Positions 11,485 to 23,100 of a DNA stretch of 64,000 nucleotides are shown here, piece by piece (position 1 is the first letter of the stretch; the number at the start of each line of letters is the position of its first letter). The notes below the pieces were generated by a model. It did not search any database and was not told the origin of the DNA. It saw only the letters and a program-made list of their open reading frames with translations. The position numbers and the translations under genes were made by a program. The DNA is from Phoenix dactylifera (taxonomy: Eukaryota > Streptophyta > Magnoliopsida > Arecales > Arecaceae): assembly GCF_009389715.1 (NCBI RefSeq), contig NC_052409.1, forward strand, positions 1,342,001 through 1,406,000. Reading direction: 5' to 3'.

Positions 11485-12826
11485 ACACATCCTATTTTTA
11501 AATGGATGGCCGTGGTTGCTGAGCCCACTCTCATGTTGATTCCCAAACTTGACAGCATCAGCTATTCCAGCTTGCCCATCTGTAAAAAATTATCCCTCAA
11601 TGAGAAGCTGCTCTGGTTCAATATATTTAATGTACTTACACTACTAGGAATTGCACCCAGCTGTACGTCCTTATTCCGTCTTAAACACTATGAGAAATGA
11701 ATTTATACCTGTCGCATCGAAACTAATCCCGAGAGATAGTGCAATGCATGGAATAACAGGATAGGATTGGCAAAAGGGCGGCATATAATATTGTGCACCG
11801 GAATAAAACTTTTCATGCAAGGCAGTTGGACACGAATTCGTCAAAGGTCTCCTAGCCTTTGAAAACTCTGTCAACTTTTGCACCGCCCTTTTGGAAGCCT
11901 TTAGAATTTCCTTCTGAAGTACCTTGGTTCACTAATAAATTAAAAGTCAGACTAAAAGCCAAGACATCGAAGGAAGAAATTATAAGACAAAAAGTCGGAG
12001 CCACGAGACCATGGTTTGGAAAGGTCGGAGGTTCGCATTCGATTACCTTTTTCATTTTTGACTTTTATAAAGGTGCTAACGTGCTTGCTATGATGGCATC
12101 ATGGCAAATAAAAAATTCAAGAAACATACAAGTGGTCAGTGTAATCTTCCTTAAATCAGACATTATACAAACCGATGCCTCTAGCTTGATTGATATGGAA
12201 GGTGTTAACCATGTTATGGGCATATATATTAAGGAGAAAATATGACTGCTTTATGTTACTTGGCGAATCTCGTGTGGCCAGCCAGTTTATCTCATAATGG
12301 TGAACGCCAAGGGATGCTGTTGGTTGAAGACTTGAAGTCCGCTGAGCCACTGCATTTGAGTGTGATGCAGGACAAAGTTGGAGAACCGGGATTGAAGGGT
12401 GATGCAAATGAAGTTGTTTAAGGGTCCATACAAAAACGGTCAGCTGGTTGTATATCGAGAGGCAACAGGGCAGCCGAATGGGCGGTCTTATATATGTCCA
12501 ACCACTTCGATGACACTCTTTAGATTAGAAAGAGAGAGTTGCCTGGTGTGCTTCGGAATTTATTATTTTTTGATTTTTTTTACTGTATCCGAATCCATTC
12601 TGCATGATACATTTGTCTCAGTAAAAAAAAAATGATCAGACGGCAAACTTGAAGGTCAGAAATCCCTCACAGCTCTACTTATAAAATATTTCTATAATTA
12701 AGACATAAAATAAATTCATATAGTTTTAGTTTACATTCAATTCATAAAAAAGCTAGTTGGTTTTCACTGAACAATAATCTCATCTAATTTTTTAAAAAAT
12801 ATAAAAATCTATTACCTCCTCGCATC

Positions 12827-12830
<4 letters not shown>

Positions 12831-12881
<51 letters not shown>
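12831..12881. repeat. (AT)25 microsatellite
   Basis: An uninterrupted AT dinucleotide run of about 51 bp in the same intergenic region. Confidence 0.97.
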
Positions 12882-12883
<2 letters not shown>

Positions 12884-14007
12884 CCCAAAAAATATATTAG
12901 AACTAAAAACATGTCATTTATTTTAATTATTATTTTTTCAAATTAAGTACAATACACAGACAAAGGGTAGCAACATGATAGCGCTGCCCAATGTCAATTC
13001 GGATTCTTAAAATACATGGGTTGGTGCCAATAAAAAAATATATTATTAGTCATAAACCATGAACTATAAAGTTAAGCTGCCACATGCATGCAACCATTTG
13101 CAAAATATCACGTGCCGCTCACGACAGTGGGGGAGAGAGTTTGGTAATATTGTTTTCAGTTACAGCCTCCTCCGTCGATGCCGCCTTCTTCTCATGATTG
13201 TCTTCCTCCAACGCCCCATATTTAATTTCAGGCCGCAGCAATCGGCACTTTCTCCATTCCCAAAATAGCTAAAAGAACGAGGCGAGCAACGAAAAAAAAA
13301 AAAAAACTGAAATTTCCGGAATCCTAAAGACCTCTTGTCCAATAACCAAAAATTCTCCCCATGGCCTGCTTGAATTCGATCTTTCCAGGTTACTCGGCTT
13401 GATCCGAAGAGGGGAGCGATACGTAATTCCAGGTACCATGGATGACCCTCGTTTGCTCGGGATATTGGAAGTTTTCAGCTCCTTTTTAGGTTTGATCTTG
13501 CTCTGAGGCATGCTTGGATCGAAACCCATCTCTAATTGTTCCCGAATCTTATGATTTTGATTTCAAAATTGCAACTTTTAGTGCTATCTTGACCAATTGT
13601 TGTTTTCTTCTCTGCATGCATTCGAGTTTCTTCCCCTTATTTTGCTCGTTTGGGGTGTGGTGTGTTGTGGTAAGTTTCGATTTTTTTCGACCAGTTTTCT
13701 GTTCTATCCTGTCGGATTGGAGCTATGCCCAATTGATTGATATAAAGGTTAAGAAGCATGTCTTTAATTCGGATTTCTTATTGGAATTTCGGATGTTGAT
13801 TTATATGAAAACTTCTAAAACTTGTATTGCGGAAATTTTTTAACTGTTGATGGCTTTAACTTTGGTCTGCAATGTGCAATCAGTTTATTGACAGATAGCA
13901 TCAAAATGATCGCTTCGACTTTAATCGCCCAGATTAAAAATCTCAATTTTATAGGGCAGTGTTGGTCGGTCGTGGTTAAATTTGATTGGCAATTTGGATG
14001 GTAGCAG

Positions 14008-14094
14008 ATGCACATTACATGGATTGAACAATTGAAGGCGTGGGAATTCTGCTGGTGTCTTGGAGACACACATGTTCAAGTGTTCGGGAATTGA
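14008..14094 (+). CDS. uORF 1 in kinase leader (28 codons)
   Basis: The ATG lies directly after a candidate 3' splice site (GTAGCAG, ending 14007) that would close a leader intron starting at GTACC (13432). It reads 28 codons to TGA at 14094 and overlaps the second uORF in another frame. No known peptide is recognised. It may be an ordinary leader ORF that lowers translation of the kinase. Confidence 0.4.
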   Translation: MHITWIEQLKAWEFCWCLGDTHVQVFGN

Positions 14095-14167
14095 AGAGAT
14101 GGATAAGAATCTTCTAGAGTTTGGAAAGTTCTGTGTGCCAGATGACGTCGATGAGACCCATTTCTAA
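14072..14167 (+). CDS. uORF 2 in kinase leader (31 codons)
   Basis: ATG at 14072, stop TAA at 14165-14167, only 8 nt before the kinase ATG at 14176. The encoded peptide (MFKCSGIEEMDKN...) is acidic and not of low complexity. The tight spacing to the main ORF would favour poor reinitiation. Whether it is a conserved-peptide uORF cannot be judged from one sequence. Confidence 0.45.
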   Translation: MFKCSGIEEMDKNLLEFGKFCVPDDVDETHF

Positions 14168-14175
14168 TTTGAAGA

Positions 14176-17100
14176 ATGGACGGTGAAATACCCAGTCCTC
14201 CAGGTCAGAGATTTGCGCAAGATTACAATTATTTGGTCGCAGGTGAGGTACCTTCAAACAAGCACTTGAATAACATCTCTGTTCGGACTGGCGAGGAGTT
14301 CTCCATGGATTTCCTTCAAGATCGAATCACACCAAGAGGAGCAACATTTAGACCTGGGATAGATCGTGGGCAAATGAAGAATGTAGGATGTAATAATTAT
14401 CAGATTTTTCAGGCAGGCTATGAGGATCTTGCAGGCATTCTTGGGCTTGGAAGAACAGACTCTAATGGTTATTCTGATGTTTCTAATCCTAATTTGGCTA
14501 AAGGGCATTTGATGGATGGCAAGGCTATGGAACATATTGATAGAACAAGCAAAATTCATGGCGACAATAATAGGAAAGTGACAGAGAACTGTATGGATGA
14601 GTGTTCTGAACCTGGTCCTCTTTCTGAGCCCCTTCAAGGTTATCAGAATTGCCCTCGTGGACCTGGAGTCGTGGAAAGTCCTCAGTCCAGTAAAGTGAAA
14701 TTCCTATGCAGCTTTGGTGGAAAGATCTTGCCGAGGCCAGGTGATGGGAAACTGAGATATGTTGGTGGTGAGACACGGATTATCTCCATCAGAAGGAATC
14801 TTTCATGGAAAGAACTTATGCAAAAAACCGTGAGCATTTGCAACCAACCTCACACCATCAAGTATCAGCTTCCTGGCGAAGATCTTGATGCTCTGATATC
14901 TGTTTCTACAGATGAGGATCTTCAGAATATGATGGAAGAGTACTATGGGCTTGAAAAGGCTGATGGATCTCAGAGACTTAGATTATTTCTCATATCCCTG
15001 ATTGAATCTGATAACCCTTCTATAGATACTAGAGACTTGCATAGCAGCTCAGAGTACCAATATGTTGTTGCTGTGAATAACATACTAGAGCCAGGTCCCA
15101 GGAAAAGCTCAAGTGGTAATAGCTATTCAAGCCAAATGGGATATCATTTAGATAATTCTCCAAGATTTCAGAGAGATTCCCCTTCTTTTCCTCATTCTGA
15201 TGTTATCAATGGACTTGCTGCTCCAGATCATGCTGGCATGTTCATGCATCTCCCTGGTCCACAGTTCTTTGTTAGTTCTCAAACTGCACCAAAGACCCCC
15301 ACACAGTCACCTCCTTTTTCTCCAAGGCCAGTTCAGCAGAGAGATATGAGACATTCTAGCAATCAATCATATGATGATCAGTTTATAGCAGACCGACCAC
15401 TGGAGAATTATCATGAGATTGATGCTAGCTATTGTCTACAAGGAGTACCAAAGCTGCATCCTAACATGCGTAGTGATGTTGAGATGCCGACTGTATCTCA
15501 TGGAATGCCTTCTCAAAATCATAAGCACATCAGGGATTTTATTAATCCACCATTTACTCGCAATGACAGTGACTTAGGTTTATATCCATATTATGAAAAG
15601 CCTCCTCAAACTGAAAGAGCTTTTCATTCTGACAAATGCCCCAATCAGATAGGAGATTCACTGAGTTGGATATTGGGATCCAATGATTCAATTGGTCCAC
15701 CTCAAGGTATGCCTCATGCATATTCTGATTCAGTGCTTCAAGAACAAGGTGAAAGGAATTTGTCTAATGCATCAGAAGGAACAACACCCTACATGGACTT
15801 TACAGCATCACCATTTTGTCAACAAATATGCCAAAATAACCTGCAGGAAGGAACAACACGATTCCATGAAAATATAGATATCAATCACCCAAATCTTTCT
15901 GATAAATTACAGAGAACCTTGTCCACCAGTCCTCAGGTTAGACCAGAATTTGCATATTCTTCTCATCATCCAGAAGTTCGTGGAAGAAATGAATCTAAGC
16001 ACCAAATTGCCTATTATCCTGGTGAAGAACATCGACGTAAACAAAGATCTGATGACCTCAATTCTGGGTCACAAGACTGTTATGTGCAACATTGTTTGGC
16101 TGGAGATGCGGTTACACAGATGAATGAGAAAGGAGCTCTTCTTCCTCGGGATAAGAAACTTTATCATGATGATTTTAATGCAACACAAGAGACATCCATT
16201 TACAAGAGTAAGTTACTTGGCACAAATTACAACCCTGGTGGTATGCGTGGTGCTCATGTTTCTTCCCAGGAGTTAGAAGCATTAGAAAGTTCTGTTCCTA
16301 CATCTTCACTTTTTTCTTCAAAATCTGATTCGGATAATCTCAAAGTGCATTCTCCTGGCAACCCATTTGATGGATCGAAGCCAGAAATTTCCACCAAAAG
16401 CTATGGAATTGCTAATAGTCTGCGTGGTGAATCATCTGAACCATTAAATGATCATCTTGCATGTGAAGGTGGCAATGTCATGGCTCTTCCACCTTCTGTT
16501 TCATGGCCAAAGGATTCTCTAGAAGCTCCACTTCCAAACAAATTTGCTGAAGACATTACTCCAGAGTGTTGTGGTGATAAAACTCCAAATGACCTAGTTT
16601 ACGCATTATCAAGTGATCCTGTTTCTCATCTTCCTCCAGGCACAATGTCTCAGAAGGATAACCAAGGATACAAAGTATCAGGTTCTACAGCTCCACTTGT
16701 TACAGTCGGTGGCATTGGTCTGAGTCTAAACCTGCATGCTGATGACCCTCCGAGTTGGTCTTTCTTTCCAAATCCAGCCACAGGTAACATTTTAAAGAAA
16801 GAAGTTGTTCTTCTTGATTGGGACTCCATTAATCATCCTGATTCAGGCATCACTGACATGGATCATGAGGGCTGCGGTCTTGAACCATGGAAAGGAGGAG
16901 AGAACAGATCAATATGTAATGTGCATAACAATGTTGCACCGGAGACAGGGGTTATTATTGAAGATGTAACTGACAGTGTTCCTTCAGATATCCCAGCATT
17001 CCCAACAATTGTTCCTCATGTACTTCAGGAGGCAGTTGATGAAGTGGAAACTGGTGAAATCTCCTTGCCAAAAGTGACTGATGCAGAGAGCAACACTCCG

Positions 17101-20100
17101 GAGTCTGTTAGTGAGGTAAATATTGCGTGGTATTTATTTGAAATTCTCACTATTCTAAACCAACTGTTTCATACTACATCTGATGTATCATGTCTGTACT
17201 CTAGGATGCAAAAACTGATGAAAGAGATATGGATGAATCCATAAGTGATGCTGCAATTGCAGAGATGGAAGCTGGTATATATGGTTTGCAGGTATGGGCT
17301 GTATTTTATGCTTAATTGTGATATGCCATCTAACATGGTTTGAGCCCTAGCTTTACTAGCAAGCTAGACCATTGCCGGTTAGCTCATGTCATTTTGAAAC
17401 TTGTGCTGGTGAGCTCTGTCTTCCTTGATTGCATGATCCACAAATTTCTGATCCATGAGTTATTTCACATTCAATGTGATGTTTACTACAGCAAAACAGG
17501 GAAAAATTTTTTTATCTTATGAAGCTGCTGAACCTGTTTTTGTTATGCAAATATTTGGAGAATTAAATGTATATTCATCTGTTTCCATACTCTCCTGAAA
17601 CATTATAACTAAATTGGCCTAGCCGAAGAAGATTTAACACTACTTTGTCTGCTTATTGCCTAATGGGATATAGTGGATAATTATCAAAAGCCTTTGTTTC
17701 TTTTGCCTCTTTAATTGATTCAACTTGCTCTTGTAGTATTTTATCCAAAGTTCGCCATCTTGGTACCGGACCCTATACCAATGCCACATTAGCACTATAT
17801 CGGTACAGTATGGTATGGAAACTTTTCAGCATATTGAGTCTCGGTACGCCTACCGTACTGGATACTCGTACTGAACTAGTACGGTACGGTACATTCTGTG
17901 CCACCAGAGTTCGGGTTGGTACCGTGAACCATGATTTTATCAGAGCATTGCTCTTTACTACTTGTTTAATACGTAATCCATCATATTATATTATTTCAAT
18001 AATATGTGGATGATTTGTATTTCATGGGTTATGGATAGGAGTATTTGTAAATCATTTTATGTATTTCTTAATGCCTATCACTATGTATTTTAAAAATCTT
18101 GCTGCCTTTTCTACATCTACAGTGTTTGCAGGTTCTCTTATATTACATGCTTCTCTTTTGTTTTATTTTCTTTCGCTTGTATATATTTCAACTCCTTTTG
18201 AACCTTTTATGATCATTCTCTATTGCATCTGCCCTTGCTGTGCCATTTGCAAATGCAAAGCTTGTGACTGTAGACTACAGAACCTGTAGCTGTATAGCAG
18301 AATATGCTATTCTTCTTTCCCTTCATTAAATCTCACTATAAACAATTTTCAATTAATTTTTAAAAAAATATGATTCTTTGAAAAAATTGAAGTTATTAAA
18401 TATATGTTATTCTCAAAAATCTTTTGGCTCTTATTTCACTGAGTAGAGCTCGGTGACCAAATTTTTTATCTTCCACTGATTCATATTCTCCCAATGTTCC
18501 TAGTTTTTCATACTAAAGTTTCTATAGTAATGAGTTATCAAAAATCTTTTTTAGCTCTTATTTCACTGAGTGAAACAGGCTGGCCAAATTTTTTATCTTC
18601 TGCTGCTTCATATTCTCCCAATTTTCCTAGTTATTCATACAAAAGTTCTATAAAGCAATGAATTATTGTATGCATATTCTCCCTTTCCCTCATGTTCACA
18701 GACATCTGTTCATTTCTCAGTGCTAAATGATATATCGCTATTTATCTAAATCTGGTAGTTTCTTTTTTTTTGAGAAAATCTAAAACTGAAAGTTTCATAT
18801 GCTGATGAGCAGATCATAAGAAATGCTGACCTTGAAGAGCTACGTGAATTGGGATCTGGTACATTCGGAACTGTCTTCCATGGAAAGTGGCGGGGAACAG
18901 ATGTTGCAATTAAGCGGATTAAGAAAAGTTGCTTTTCAGGGAGATCATCTGAACAAGAGCGATTGGTGCGTTGAGAACATGATCACTACTGATGTATTTT
19001 TTGCTTTTATTAATTTTTATCTTTTTTGGTTTGTAGCTTCTGTAATATTTCTTATGATTGCACACATCCCCTTCTCACTATTTAGGATGACCATAGGCAA
19101 AGAACCCTGTCCCATCCATTTGAGTTTGGGTTGTGAAGTCCTCTTCAGGGATCATATCTATTCGGGTTAGACCTGCCATCTAGTCATGCTTTTCATATCT
19201 TTCGTCACACCTAGACAAAATTAGGTCTACCCAATATACCTTCTTCTGCAAATTTATCACCCCCATACCCATCTTGGACTGATGCATGGAAAGAAATCAG
19301 AAAGCTTTTGTAAAACAAATAGACATGATTGACTTTTAGAAAGCATGGTAAAACTAGCATACATGTAAAAGAAGAATGGATCTAGAGTAGATTAGGTGTG
19401 TTTTAGGTGTTTCCTTTTTGGGTTTCTTCTCTGTTAAAAATAAAAGAGAAAATATAAAAGGTCCTCAGCTCCTCGCCTTTCAAACCAGAACAAGGGCCTT
19501 TCTCGGCTGAAGGACAGGATTGGTCTCAAACCGGAGGAATGAATGAAGTTCAGTGGCTTTTCGCAGTTGAGCCGGCCATAGCTAGAACCCCTGTTCAATC
19601 TCATAGGGCTGAAGGAAAAAGAGTCTGGAGGTTCCCCCCCTCCAAGAATCAGTCAGCTGCATGGTATCAATAATGGTTTTGGTGAGGTGGGAAAGAAAGA
19701 TAAGATCACAACTATTGGTAACTCAAGGATAGTCCTCTACTCCTGCCCTCGATCTTTGTTCCTTTTTGGATAGCTCTCTCCCTCTAACCATCAACTAGCC
19801 TGAAAGAAGAATATTTACATTTTCTCTGAAAGAAAAGGAACATTTCTTTAGTTTCTCATTAGTTGATTTTAGGTTGATACCTGTTGCTGGTGGTCCAAAC
19901 CGAGAACGATTGGCACAACGGTGTGAACGGGGTTCCCTTGGAGTTGGGTTGATTGCGCTCCACCTTCCACCGGAAAACCTGCAGGCAAGCCTCGCACCAC
20001 CACTGGGGTAGTGGGGGCCCTCCGACGATCAAGTCAGAGGAGATTGAAGGAGAAGGAGAGATAGTAGTAACGGATAAGAGAATACTCTGGAAAACCTTTG

Positions 20101-23100
20101 CTTACCCTCCCCCTCCCCCCCCAGTCCCATATATATCAGGCTGGGGGGTTTTTCCGGGGATTCGTCATCGTGTGGCACGATGGGGCTGCCACTGACATGG
20201 CCGTTACAGGGCGTCGTGGGGCAGCGCTGGGTACGGCCCTGGCAGGGCATAGTGGAGCTCCGCTTTGTACGGCTGTTACAGGGGATCGTGGGGCAGCGCC
20301 GGATACGGCCGTTGCAGGGAGTAGTGGAGCAGGGGGCCGCGGCGTGCCTCAGAGGAACAGTCTGTTGTTGTCGAGAGATTGCCGACTCGGGGTCGGATGA
20401 CTGGATCAGGGGGCAGCCGACTCGGGGTCGGGCTGCGGAGACGTAGATATCCGACTCGGGGTCGGATTGCTGGATCAAGGGGCAGCCGACTCGGGGTCGG
20501 GCTGCGGAGCCGAAGATATCCGACTCGGGGTCGGATTGCTGGATCAAGGGGCAGCCGTAGTCTTCCTGGGCGCGCGTGCCGGTCACGTGGGGCATGGTGG
20601 CTAAATTCCCCCGTAACAGTAGCCCCCACTTCCGAGCCTGGAACCAGGAGGGGAACGGGTGAAGGGAGTGATGCTTCGAGATTGCCGCCATCCCTCGGAA
20701 AGGCGCGCGCGCTTCGAGCTCCCCGCCTCCTTTATGGCGTATAGCGGTTGTCGCTGATCTGGCCGTCTGCGGATTTCGGCGGACATCCTTCCTTAATGGC
20801 GTCGATTCGCCTTTGGGGCGCGAGCGATCCTTCGGCAGCCAGGCGTCCTCTGGCGTCATTGCCTGCTGATTCTCTAACTGCCTCCCTACCCCTTGCGGAC
20901 GTGCCCGGCGTTCCCGACCCAGGGGTTCCTCCAAGCTGACCCTCTGTACCTTTCTTTGCCCTTTTCTTTGTATGTTGGCGTTTTGCCAAGTTGTATGGGT
21001 CTCGGCCCTGAAACAATGAAAGTTAATGCAAATAGAGTGTTTCTTCATTTCACTTTCGTCCTTCCTCTTTTTAACTTTTGGTAGCGTCTCGCCGACTCCT
21101 AACTCTTGAAGTTCTTCCGGCGCTAGGCCAGGCATCCGAGGGTTAGGCCTCAGGAAATTCTTCCGGCGCTAGGCCAGGCATCCGAGGGTCAGGCCTCAGG
21201 AAATTTTTCCGGCGCTAGGCCAGGCATCCGAGGGTTAGGCCTCAGGAGCCAGGCATCCGAGGGTTAGGCCTCAGGAAATTCTTCCGGCACTAGGCCAGGC
21301 ATCCGAGGGTTAGGCCTCAGGAAATTCCGCTCGTTAGTCGGCCAAGGCTGGCGCAAGCCGAGGCGACCGGTCGGGGCTTCAGGCTAGTCTGCTCCCGGGA
21401 TGATCATCGGGTTAGCCTGGCATCCGAGGGCCGAGCCTCGGGAAATTCCGCTCGTTGGTCGGCCAAGGCTGGCGCAAGCCGAGGCGACCGGTCGGGGCTT
21501 CAGGCTAGTCTGCTCCCGGGATGATCATCGGGTTAGCCTGGCATCCGAGGGCCGAGCCTCGGAAAATTCCGCTCGTTGGTCGGCCAAGGCTGGTGCAAGC
21601 CGAGGCGACCGGTCGGGGCTTCAGGCTAGTCTGCTCCCGGGATGATCATCGGGTTAGCCTGGCATCCGAGGGCCGAGCCTCGGGAAATTCCGCTCGTTGG
21701 TCGGCCAAGGCTGGCGCAAGCCGAGGCGACCGGTCGGGACTTCAGGCTAGTCTGCTCCCGGGATGATCATCGGGTTAGCCTGGCATCCGAGGGCCGAGCC
21801 TCGGAAAATTCCGCTCGTTGGTCGGCCAAGGCTGGCGCAAGCCGAGGCGACCGGTCGGGGCTTCAGGCTAGTCTGCTCCCGGGATGATCATCGGGTTAGC
21901 CTGGCATCCGAGGGCCGAGCCTCGGGAAATTCCGCTCGTTGGTCGGCCAAGGCTGGCGCAAGCCGAGGCGACCGGTCGGGGCTTCAGGCTAGTCTGCTCC
22001 CGGGATGATCATCGGGTTAGCCTGGCATCCGAGGGCCGAGCCTCGGGGAATTCCGCTCGTTGGTCACGCGCCTGTCGCTTGCCGCTCGACGAGATTTCTC
22101 CGTGGCCAGCTACGATCGTGTTTCTCCTCTTCTCCAAGCGTCGCCTGGGGAACACCAGAAGGGTATTAAATGCTAATTGAAGCGTTACTTGGGAAATCGG
22201 ATCGCCAGTTGCTGCTTGCAAGGAGTGTCAGTTAAGCGGCCGCGATACGCGCGCTCTTCGAGGCGGATGCGGCCTGAGCGCGAGCGGAGATACGTGGGCC
22301 GCGGGATACACGCTGCCCGGAGTGTCCTGCGTGAAGAATGCAATTAAGGAGAACGACTCTTAGGAGATCGTGGGAGGATACGCCTCGAGAGCCGGAACGG
22401 CTCCGGATTCGGTGCGCCCGCCTTTATTGGAGCCACCCGCATCGGAACGACCGGGGGGCCTCAGTTTGGCTATAAATACAAGTGCAGGCGCGGTGGAGCC
22501 TGCCAAGCCGGAGCTATTCAGGTTGCCATGGTTCGTGGACCTCCTCTCCGGCGTGTGGCTGGGAAACCCCCGCCGGAGGAACGGGAGGCGCGCCCCTCGC
22601 GACTTCCGCCAACTAGCCGTTTCATCTGGGATCAACAGGGAGGTTCTCCCCGGCGGAACTCCGCTCTAGGCGTTTCATCCGGGATCACATCCCCCCTCTT
22701 TTCAGCCCCGCCTCCCGATTGAGCTCTGCGCCAGACGCCTCATCCGGGTTCGCGCCTCCTCGCGCTTTTCTCCCTTGTGTTCCTTCCCTCCCCTTCTCCT
22801 GGGGAGGACCGGAATATTCCTTGGAGGTGGCGTTCCTCTGGAGGCAGCGGGAACTCCTCCTTCGTCCACTTCTTCTTCGTCCGCGCCGGCTCTTTGTCTT
22901 TTGCGTGAGGCGTCGATGGCGCCTCCGGGGAGAAGCACCCACGCCCGGTGGGATTGCAGCTGCTTCGGATGGAGGGTTCGGGATCCCAGATCTTCAGCTC
23001 CACGGAGTCTCCACCTCTTCCTTGTTTTCTTTACTCCCCAATTCCCCTCTGGGAATTCTTTGTAATCACACGAACACACCGTTGTAACCAGGAATTATTG

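Larger units (their letters stand above)
11224..13290. other. Intergenic region, phytocyanin to kinase gene
   Basis: AT-rich DNA with two AT microsatellites and no gene I can support. Open frames at 11859-12245 and 12399-12635 have no recognisable domain. Near the right end lie an RY-like CATGCATG (13083-13090) and a G-box CACGTG (13109-13114), about 1.07 kb upstream of the kinase ATG but close to the presumed start of its leader. Confidence 0.5.

Noticed and set aside
17116-17244. Extension of the kinase first exon past 17115
   Set aside because: The open frame runs on to 17244, but a GAG|GTAAAT donor, a TCTAG acceptor at 17204 and an in-phase 87-nt exon leading to the kinase domain support splicing.
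19370-19881. Possible organelle-derived segment upstream of the LTR element
   Set aside because: The base composition looks somewhat different from the rest of the intron, but I recognise no organelle gene or tRNA; a search against plastid and mitochondrial genomes would settle it.
20029-21135. 368-codon minus-strand frame across the LTR (and its twin at 26056-26862)
   Set aside because: It spans an LTR border and the GC-rich repeats; the translation is repetitive and matches no known protein.
21400-22180. Five near-identical 81-codon frames starting [13 protein letters not shown]
   Set aside because: They are the 121-bp tandem repeat read in one frame on the strand opposite to the element's genes; no domain and no reason to be translated.
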